The translations under genes and the position numbers were made by a program. Of a stretch of 13,084 nucleotides of DNA, positions 7,889 to 13,084 are shown one piece after another. Position 1 is the stretch's first letter. Each line of letters starts with the position of its first letter. Below the pieces are notes generated by a model. That model ran no database searches. It had not been told where the DNA came from and saw only the letters and a program-made list of their open reading frames with translations. Source of the stretch: JADKBO01 sp037968395 (lineage in GTDB: Bacteria > Bacteroidota > Bacteroidia > Chitinophagales > Saprospiraceae); NCBI GenBank assembly GCA_037968395.1, contig JBBKVK010000360.1, positions 1 to 13,084 of the forward strand. Direction: 5' to 3'.

Positions 7889-8656
7889 TTATCGTCCCAT
7901 CCAGCCGCCATCTACGACCATTATCTCCCCACTTACATAGTCAGAAGCGGATGAAGCTAGGAATACCACTGGTCCTTTGAAATCATCGGGATTGCCCCAT
8001 CTGCCTGCAGGTATTCTACCTAGTATAGCATCGTTTCTTTCGGCATTAGCCCTTAAGGCCTCCGTATTGTCTGTAGCAATGTAGCCAGGAGCAATGGCAT
8101 TGACTTGTACTCCTTTTCCTGCCCATTCATTAGAAAGTGCTTTGACGAGACTTCCAATAGCTCCTTTACTCGCCGCATAACCGGGAACCGTAATTCCGCC
8201 TTGGAAAGTTAGTAGGGAAGCGGTGAAAATAATTTTACCATGGCCTCTAGCTATCATATGCTTTCCCATTTCTCTCGCTAAAATAAATTGAGCATTGAGG
8301 TTTACATCAATCACTTGATCCCAGTATTCGTCAGAATGTTCAGCTGCCGGAGCTCTCTTTATTGTGCCTGCATTGTTTACCAAGATGTCAATCTTTCTAT
8401 CTTGCATTTGTCCTATAAAACGATACAGCGATGTACGGTCTCCAAAATCTGCCTGGTAGGCTTCAAAATTCCTACCCAAGGCTTTTACTGCGTTCCCAAT
8501 AGCACTATTATTGGTTTCTAAGGATGCAGATACTCCAATAATATCAGCACCAGCTTCTGCCAATCCAATGGCCATCCCCATCCCAATTCCTCGTTTGCAC
8601 CCTGTAACCAGTGCCGTCTTTCCTTCTAAGCTAAATGCCTTTAATATGTTGTTCAT
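7889..8656 (-). CDS. kduD: 2-dehydro-3-deoxy-D-gluconate 5-dehydrogenase / 2-deoxy-D-gluconate 3-dehydrogenase (KduD)
   Basis: Short-chain dehydrogenase/reductase that reduces the KduI product 2,5-diketo-3-deoxygluconate to 2-keto-3-deoxygluconate (KDG) with NAD(P)H in the cytoplasm. It has 255 residues, the normal classical SDR length. Visible are the Rossmann glycine motif TGCKRGIG (18-25), NNAG (94-97) and a catalytic tetrad of Asn119, Ser147, Tyr160 and Lys164 (GYAASKG). The opening FSLEGKTALVTG and the close GEIMVVDGGWMGR are typical of KduD. SDRs are easy to mis-assign by motif alone, but the adjacent kduI makes this call secure. Upstream is a 258-bp spacer with a tandem repeat, so the gene may have its own promoter or depend on read-through from dctM. 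Confidence 0.94.
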   Translation of the reverse strand: MNNILKAFSLEGKTALVTGCKRGIGMGMAIGLAEAGADIIGVSASLETNNSAIGNAVKALGRNFEAYQADFGDRTSLYRFIGQMQDRKIDILVNNAGTIKRAPAAEHSDEYWDQVIDVNLNAQFILAREMGKHMIARGHGKIIFTASLLTFQGGITVPGYAASKGAIGSLVKALSNEWAGKGVQVNAIAPGYIATDNTEALRANAERNDAILGRIPAGRWGNPDDFKGPVVFLASSASDYVSGEIMVVDGGWMGR

Positions 8657-8702
8657 TTTTTTATAAAGATTATTTAAAATAAATTATTGATTATTGAATC
8701 TC

Positions 8703-8890
8703 TCCCATCTTTCCAATCTTTGCTTTCACCCTCAATCCCTAAAGGGAAGCAAAGCTTACCACTATTTTTTACCTTACACCTTACACCCTTTACCTTACAC
8801 CCTATACCATTCCCATCTTTCCAATCTCTTCAAATGTTTACCACTATTATTTACCTTTCACCCTCCACCTTACACCGTACCCAATACCAT
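8703..8890. repeat. Diverged tandem repeat, two units, strand-biased (pyrimidine-rich + strand)
   Basis: Two adjacent units, 8703-8810 and 8811-8890, fill most of the dctM-kduD gap. Both open with the same 17 bases (TCCCATCTTTCCAATCT at 8703-8719 and 8811-8827). Both then share TTACCACTATT (8756-8766 and 8838-8848) and continue with runs built on ACCTTACACC. Both end with ATACCAT. Unit 1 carries about 26 extra bases after the 17-mer, corresponding to a small dyad. Inside unit 1 the heptad CCTTACA recurs, and the purine-rich minus strand reads as repeated GGTGTAAGGTA. The + strand frames crossing it have no coding character. It is non-coding; its function is unknown. Confidence 0.8.
8718..8754. 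repeat. Inverted repeat inside the first tandem unit
   Basis: CTTTGCTT (8718-8725) is matched by AAGCAAAG (8747-8754), and the loop holds a second small dyad, CCCTAAAGGG (8737-8746). The segment is mostly absent from the second unit, so it looks like an insertion into, or deletion from, one copy. There is no T-run after it on the minus strand, so it is not a standard terminator for dctM. Confidence 0.5.
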
Positions 8891-8914
8891 GCATCTTGTA
8901 CCATTTACCAATTA

Positions 8915-10219
8915 CTACAGTCCAAATATTTTAGGCAACCATAATGATAATTGAGGTATGAAAGTTACCAAAATTAATACAAATATCATAGCTGCTAAAA
9001 ATGGCAATAATGGTTTTATTATTTCTGAGACTGATATTTTTGCTACTCCGGCACCAACGAAAAGTATTGTTCCGACTGGAGGTGTGCATAGACCGATACA
9101 AAGGTTTAATACCATTATGATTCCAAAGTGCACAGGGTCCATGCCCAATTGCATCACAACGGGTAAAAATATTGGTGTAAAAATCAAGATTGCTGGGGTC
9201 ATATCCATGAATGTACCTACGACTAAAAGTATAATATTGATAAGTAGGAATATGGCTATTGGATTACTCACTGTATCTACTAGAAAGGAGGTCATCAATT
9301 GTGGGATGCTTTCAAATGAAAATAACCAAGACATCGCCATCGAAGTGCAAATCAAAAACATGACTACAGCCGTTGTTTCTGCACTATTCAATAGAATTTT
9401 AGGTAAATCTTTAGTGGTAATAGCTTTGTAAGCAAAACCTAAGATGCCAGCATAAACGACTGCTATAACTGCCGCTTCTGTTGCTGTGAAAATACCTTTT
9501 ACAATACCTCCCACGATGATAACCAACATCAATAAACTAAAGAATGCTCTCCCAAAGTCTGCAACTAATCTTTTGAATGATACTCTTTCGCCCCCTTTAA
9601 TATTCAATTTTCTACCAACAATCGCTGCAACAATCATTAAGCACAAACCAACTAATAATCCGGGGATGTAACCAGCCATAAATAAGGCAGCAACCGAGGC
9701 CATACCTCCACTAGCTAAGGCATATACGATCAATACATTACTCGGCGGTATTAATAGTCCTGTAGTCGCTGATGTAATATTGATAGAAGCACTATAAGGT
9801 ACGGGATATCCTTCGTCTTTCATCCGATCAGTCATCACACTTCCAATAGCTGATGCAGAGGCTACGGCAGACCCTGAGATTGCTCCAAAAAGCATGGCAG
9901 CTAATACATTCACATATCCAAGCCCATAGGGCAAACTACCGACGGCTGACTTTGCAAAATTGATGAGTCGATTGGCTATGCCGCCTTTGTTCATTAATTC
10001 ACCTGCTAGTATGAAAAACGGAATTGCCAGTAAAGCAAAACTGTCAATACCTGTAGTCATCCGTTGTGCAACAGTTGTAATGGCTGGAAGGGTAGAGATG
10101 TTTAGCAAGATGGTGATCGTTGTGGATAATCCTATACTGTATGCAATTGGAACTCCATAAGCCAACAAAGCGAAAAAGCTGAAAAATAAAAGTAGGATTG
10201 AGATGATTTCTATAGACAT
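8915..10219 (-). CDS. dctM: TRAP transporter large permease, DctM family
   Basis: Large membrane subunit of a tripartite ATP-independent periplasmic transporter, which uses a sodium or proton gradient to move an organic acid delivered by the binding protein. It has 434 residues, the normal family length, and is hydrophobic throughout with about 11-12 predicted membrane segments. Family motifs are visible: AIPFFILAGELMNKGG, the GAISGSAVASASAIGSVM segment, TGLLIPPSN, and near the end LCIGLCTPPVGTILFVG. Its ATG is 3 nt after the dctQ stop, so translation is probably coupled. The stop is TAG at 8915-8917. The substrate cannot be read from this subunit; with uxaC and kduD/kduI as neighbours a hexuronate or deoxyuronate is the likely cargo. 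The 157-residue antisense frame at 8958-9431 is a shadow. Confidence 0.95.
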   Translation of the reverse strand: MSIEIISILLLFFSFFALLAYGVPIAYSIGLSTTITILLNISTLPAITTVAQRMTTGIDSFALLAIPFFILAGELMNKGGIANRLINFAKSAVGSLPYGLGYVNVLAAMLFGAISGSAVASASAIGSVMTDRMKDEGYPVPYSASINITSATTGLLIPPSNVLIVYALASGGMASVAALFMAGYIPGLLVGLCLMIVAAIVGRKLNIKGGERVSFKRLVADFGRAFFSLLMLVIIVGGIVKGIFTATEAAVIAVVYAGILGFAYKAITTKDLPKILLNSAETTAVVMFLICTSMAMSWLFSFESIPQLMTSFLVDTVSNPIAIFLLINIILLVVGTFMDMTPAILIFTPIFLPVVMQLGMDPVHFGIIMVLNLCIGLCTPPVGTILFVGAGVAKISVSEIIKPLLPFLAAMIFVLILVTFIPQLSLWLPKIFGL

Positions 10220-10222
10220 GGC

Positions 10223-10690
10223 TTACGGTTTTGGTTGAAAAATGTTGTACAACGAAAACAATACAATGAGTAAACCACTTATTGGTACAATACTGTAAAC
10301 ATAGCCCAAAGGAATATGCATGGCAGGGCTTTCTTGCCCTAAGTATAAAGTTGTATAGACTAAATATCCACCACCAATAACCATTACCACCAGAGCAAAA
10401 AAGAGCATCAAGCCTTCAATAACTTTTAGTCGTTTGTGTAAGGCTTCGGGAGATAACTTATTGAGCAAATAGTCCATGGATAAATGTGTCCGTTTGCCAT
10501 TTAAATATGCAGCACCGAGTACGACCAACCAGATCATAGCAAATCTTGCAAACTCTTCTGTGAATGAACTCGGCTTGCCTACCAAATACCTGCTCAAGAC
10601 CTGCCAGAGTACGTCGATGACTAGGAGCCCGAAAATGATAACTAAAATCGTTTCAATTACCTTATTTGTTTTTTCGAATAGTGCAGTCAT
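10223..10690 (-). CDS. dctQ: TRAP transporter small permease, DctQ family
   Basis: Small membrane subunit that pairs with DctM to form the inner-membrane part of the TRAP transporter. It has 155 residues with four hydrophobic segments (about 15-35, 48-64, 91-112 and 126-148). The central block EEFARFAMIWLVVLGAAYL followed by RTHLSMDYL is the recognisable DctQ signature. Its ATG lies 1 nt downstream of the dctP stop, and dctM follows after 3 nt, so the three transporter genes form one transcript. DctQ and DctM are separate here, not fused as in some uronate and sialate TRAP systems. Confidence 0.93.
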   Translation of the reverse strand: MTALFEKTNKVIETILVIIFGLLVIDVLWQVLSRYLVGKPSSFTEEFARFAMIWLVVLGAAYLNGKRTHLSMDYLLNKLSPEALHKRLKVIEGLMLFFALVVMVIGGGYLVYTTLYLGQESPAMHIPLGYVYSIVPISGLLIVLFSLYNIFQPKP

Positions 10691-10691
10691 A

Positions 10692-11681
10692 TTATTGATT
10701 TTGTATGGCGTCCACCAGTTTTTTCATTCGAGGATCTTGATTGAATTGTTTTATTATTTCAGTAGTTTTATTGGCGAATTCTTGTTTGTCTGGTGTTATG
10801 ATTTCGACATTTGCAGCCTTTAATGTTTCCATGCTTTCGGCTACATTTTCATCCCAAAACTGCTTTTGTGCTATTGCTGACATCTTAGCTGCCGCCTTAA
10901 CCCAGCCTTGTTCTTCAGCAGATAATGTTTTCCAATAATTAGTACTCATTATCAATACATCAGGCAGAGAGCTATGCTCATCAAGTGTATAATATTTGCA
11001 CACCTCATAATGTCTAGAAGTCACAAATGACGGTGGATTGTTTTCAGCACCATCTACGACTCCTTGCTGAAGAGCGGTGTACAATTCTCCATAGGCCATT
11101 GGCGTAGCAGAAGCTCCCATTGAATTGACCATTTCTACAGACATTTGGTCGTTCATGACTCGGATCTTCAAGCCAGATAGGTCACTTGGTGTATTGATTG
11201 GTTTGTTTTTAGTATAAAAGCTTCTACTTCCTGCATCATAATAACACAACCCTTTTAATAGAAACTCACTTCCAGATTCTAATATTTCTTGACCAACGGG
11301 TCCTTCAAGTACATTGAAAAAATGGTCTTTATCTCGGAACAAATAGGGTACACCTAATACCTTGTATTCAGGAGCAAAACTTGCCATAGCTGCAGAGCTT
11401 ACCTTGGTCATAGCGATACTGCCAATTTGAAGTAATTCTAACACTTCACGTTCTGATCCAAGTTGGGCATCTGGAAATATTTTTACTTTTAGCTTACCAC
11501 CAGAGTTTTTCTCGACTTCAAAAGAAAACACTTCCATTCCTTTATGTACAGGATGATTGACAGGCAAAGTATGGGCAAGGTAAATGGTCTTTCCATTAGA
11601 AATGTCTTTGCAAGAGAATAGACATAAACTTATGAAGACTATTATGAATATAGGATGAAAAGTACATGTTTTTATGATCAT
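10692..11681 (-). CDS. dctP: TRAP transporter substrate-binding lipoprotein, DctP family
   Basis: Solute receptor of the TRAP system, 329 residues. The N-terminus is hydrophobic and ends in LFSC with the lipobox Cys at 24, so the receptor is anchored to a membrane rather than free in the periplasm. Family features are visible: AHTLPVNHPVHKGM near the mature start, DAQLGSEREVLE, and LKIRVMND with Arg174, the position that normally holds the carboxylate of the ligand. GVVDGAENNPPSF (208-219) lines the pocket and is common in receptors of sugar-acid type. Together with the neighbours this suggests glucuronate, galacturonate or a deoxyuronate as ligand, but specificity cannot be proven by reading. 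The ATG overlaps the uxaC stop (ATGA), so translation is coupled to uxaC. Confidence 0.93.
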   Translation of the reverse strand: MIIKTCTFHPIFIIVFISLCLFSCKDISNGKTIYLAHTLPVNHPVHKGMEVFSFEVEKNSGGKLKVKIFPDAQLGSEREVLELLQIGSIAMTKVSSAAMASFAPEYKVLGVPYLFRDKDHFFNVLEGPVGQEILESGSEFLLKGLCYYDAGSRSFYTKNKPINTPSDLSGLKIRVMNDQMSVEMVNSMGASATPMAYGELYTALQQGVVDGAENNPPSFVTSRHYEVCKYYTLDEHSSLPDVLIMSTNYWKTLSAEEQGWVKAAAKMSAIAQKQFWDENVAESMETLKAANVEIITPDKQEFANKTTEIIKQFNQDPRMKKLVDAIQNQ

Positions 11682-13072
11682 CCTAAATAGTTTTTGACGT
11701 TAAAATAACTGATGTCAGAGACCAGACCTCCAAGAAGTTTTTCATCATTAGGCAGTTCTCCATTTTGGACATCGGTTCCGATAAGATTGCACAATAGTCT
11801 TCTGAAATACTCATGTCTGGGAAAGGAAAGAAAACTTCTACTATCTGTCAACATTCCTATAAATCTAGAAAGCAGGCCAAGGTTAGATAAAGCATTTAGT
11901 TGCTTTTCCATTCCGTCTTTCTGATCTAAAAACCACCATGCAGAACCCCATTGCACCTTTCCTGGCATGGAACCATCGTTAAAATTGCCTGCCATGGTAG
12001 CAAACACTTCGTTGTCTCTTGGATTGAGATTGTATAATATTGTTTTGGGTAAGCATCCTTTGGCATCCAATGCATTTAAAAATTTGGACAAACTCTCGGC
12101 TTGCTCAAAATCTCCAATACTGTCACATCCAACATCGGCACCTACTTGAGTCAATAACCTCATGTTATTGTTCCTCAACGCTCCTAGATGAAGTTGCATG
12201 GTCCATCCTTTTGCATAATACAATTCGCCCAAGTCAAGCATTAATTTTGACTTAAAGGCAATAGCTTCAGCAGCTGAAATTGGTTCTCCTTTTAATCTCT
12301 TTATAAGAATGTCATCAACCTTATCCACTTGATCATAAGAAGCATATAGATGTGAAAGTCCATGATCAGAAATGATGCAACCCAAACTCTCAAAGTAATC
12401 CATTCTACTTTGTAAGGCGGCTATAAAACTTTTATAATCTTTAATCTCACTTTGAGTCATTTTAGCCATGGCATCGATACTGTCCATAAATGTGTGAGCA
12501 TCAATCTGAATCAATTTGTCTGGTCGAAACGTAGGCAGCATTTTAAGATTTGATACTTTACTGCCAAAGGATTTATGATGAGATAAGTCGTCTGTAGGTT
12601 CGTCGGTAGTACATACCAATTCTACTTTCATTTGTGTAAGAAGACCAACCGCTGAATGAGATTTTTGAATTAGAATCTCATTGCATTGATCGTAAATGTG
12701 TTCAGCATTCGATGCGTTGAGTAATTCTTCAATGCCAAAATATCGTTTCAATTCCAGATGGGTCCAGTGATAGAGCGGATTTCTAAGGGTATAAGGAACG
12801 GTTTCTGCCCATTTTATAAATTTCTCTTTATCCGATGCTGATCCAGTAATGTATTGTTCTGGAATACCATTGGCCCGCATCGCTCTCCACTTGTAATGAT
12901 CTCCTTTAAGCCATACTTCTGTGATGGTTTGGTAGGTATGGTCATTTGCTATTTCGGAAGGTGGCAGGTGGTTGTGATAGTCTATGATCGGTTGATCCTT
13001 AGCATAGCCGTGATATAGCCTTTTGGCCATTTCGTTTTGTAGTAAAAAATCTTCATTGATAAATGTCTTCAT
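11678..13072 (-). CDS. uxaC: Glucuronate (uronate) isomerase, UxaC
   Basis: Cytoplasmic isomerase (EC 5.3.1.12) converting D-glucuronate to D-fructuronate and D-galacturonate to D-tagaturonate. It has 464 residues, close to the E. coli enzyme, and is complete. Motifs in order are IIDYHNHLPP (metal-type His33 and His35), TEVWLKGDHYKWRAMRANG, CTTDEPTDDL, ISDHGLSH, MQLHLGALRNNN, and the very conserved LTDSRSFLSFPRHEYFRRLLC. The ATG at 13072 leaves only 12 nt to the window edge, so whether it is the first gene of the operon cannot be seen. Its stop overlaps dctP, which ties hexuronate isomerisation directly to the transporter. The next enzymes of this branch (tagaturonate or fructuronate reductase, and the dehydratases) are not in the window. 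Confidence 0.96.
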   Translation of the reverse strand: MKTFINEDFLLQNEMAKRLYHGYAKDQPIIDYHNHLPPSEIANDHTYQTITEVWLKGDHYKWRAMRANGIPEQYITGSASDKEKFIKWAETVPYTLRNPLYHWTHLELKRYFGIEELLNASNAEHIYDQCNEILIQKSHSAVGLLTQMKVELVCTTDEPTDDLSHHKSFGSKVSNLKMLPTFRPDKLIQIDAHTFMDSIDAMAKMTQSEIKDYKSFIAALQSRMDYFESLGCIISDHGLSHLYASYDQVDKVDDILIKRLKGEPISAAEAIAFKSKLMLDLGELYYAKGWTMQLHLGALRNNNMRLLTQVGADVGCDSIGDFEQAESLSKFLNALDAKGCLPKTILYNLNPRDNEVFATMAGNFNDGSMPGKVQWGSAWWFLDQKDGMEKQLNALSNLGLLSRFIGMLTDSRSFLSFPRHEYFRRLLCNLIGTDVQNGELPNDEKLLGGLVSDISYFNVKNYLG

Positions 13073-13084
13073 AGGTTCATTTAT

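Noticed and set aside
8703..8890. CRISPR array
   Set aside because: There are only two diverged units of unequal length with no regular spacers, and no cas genes nearby.
8687..8954. Two overlapping + strand frames of about 85 residues over the dctM-kduD gap
   Set aside because: They translate the low-complexity ACCTTACACC repeat in two frames (LHPLPYTL-like), which shows that the open reading comes from composition, not coding.
8958..9431. 157-residue + strand open frame opposite dctM
   Set aside because: It lies wholly antisense to a strongly recognised membrane protein gene; its composition is the complement of hydrophobic codons and it shows no domain motif.
1..13084. tRNA, rRNA, insertion sequences, integrase or phage genes, toxin-antitoxin or defence systems
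   Set aside because: No cloverleaf, rRNA segment, transposase, integrase or defence-type protein motif was seen on either strand.

Overview
The window looks like chromosomal DNA of a marine or environmental Bacteroidota, probably of the Cytophagales/Flavobacteriia type. The case rests on AT-rich intergenic DNA, a hybrid two-component (HTCS) regulator with a Reg_prop propeller sensor, several short-signal lipoproteins, almost no Shine-Dalgarno sequences, and a TolB-clade amidohydrolase. No finer taxonomic placement can be supported from sequence alone.

Layout. At the left edge (2-1207, + strand) is the C-terminal part of an amidohydrolase whose beginning lies outside the window. It converges on a minus-strand block that fills the rest of the window, and a long imperfect hairpin (1246-1307) sits in the gap. 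In minus-strand transcription order (right to left) the block is uxaC (glucuronate isomerase), dctP, dctQ and dctM (a TRAP transporter), a 258-bp spacer holding a diverged tandem repeat, kduD, kduI, a NodB-like polysaccharide deacetylase lipoprotein, an HTCS regulator and a small cysteine-rich lipoprotein.

How the genes fit together. uxaC, dctP, dctQ and dctM are packed with a 4-nt overlap, a 1-nt gap and a 3-nt gap, so they are surely one operon. kduD and kduI are 31 nt apart. KduI isomerises 5-keto-4-deoxyuronate, the product of unsaturated uronates released by polysaccharide lyases. KduD then reduces it to 2-keto-3-deoxygluconate. UxaC opens the parallel route for saturated hexuronates by converting glucuronate to fructuronate or galacturonate to tagaturonate. 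The TRAP transporter probably imports these acids across the inner membrane with a cation gradient. The HTCS probably senses a uronate oligosaccharide in the periplasm and switches on the locus. The polymer could be pectin, ulvan, glucuronan or a related uronic acid glycan; the window contains no lyase, no SusC/SusD pair and no kdgK, kdgA, uxaA/B or uxuA/B that would settle it.

Novelty. Most of the window is a recognisable uronate-catabolic locus, and I do not see a clearly new defence or mobile system. The parts worth a second look are the unassigned deacetylase lipoprotein, the strong hairpin between kduI and that gene, the tandem repeat between dctM and kduD, the unusual HTCS start region, and the altered metal-site motifs of the amidohydrolase.
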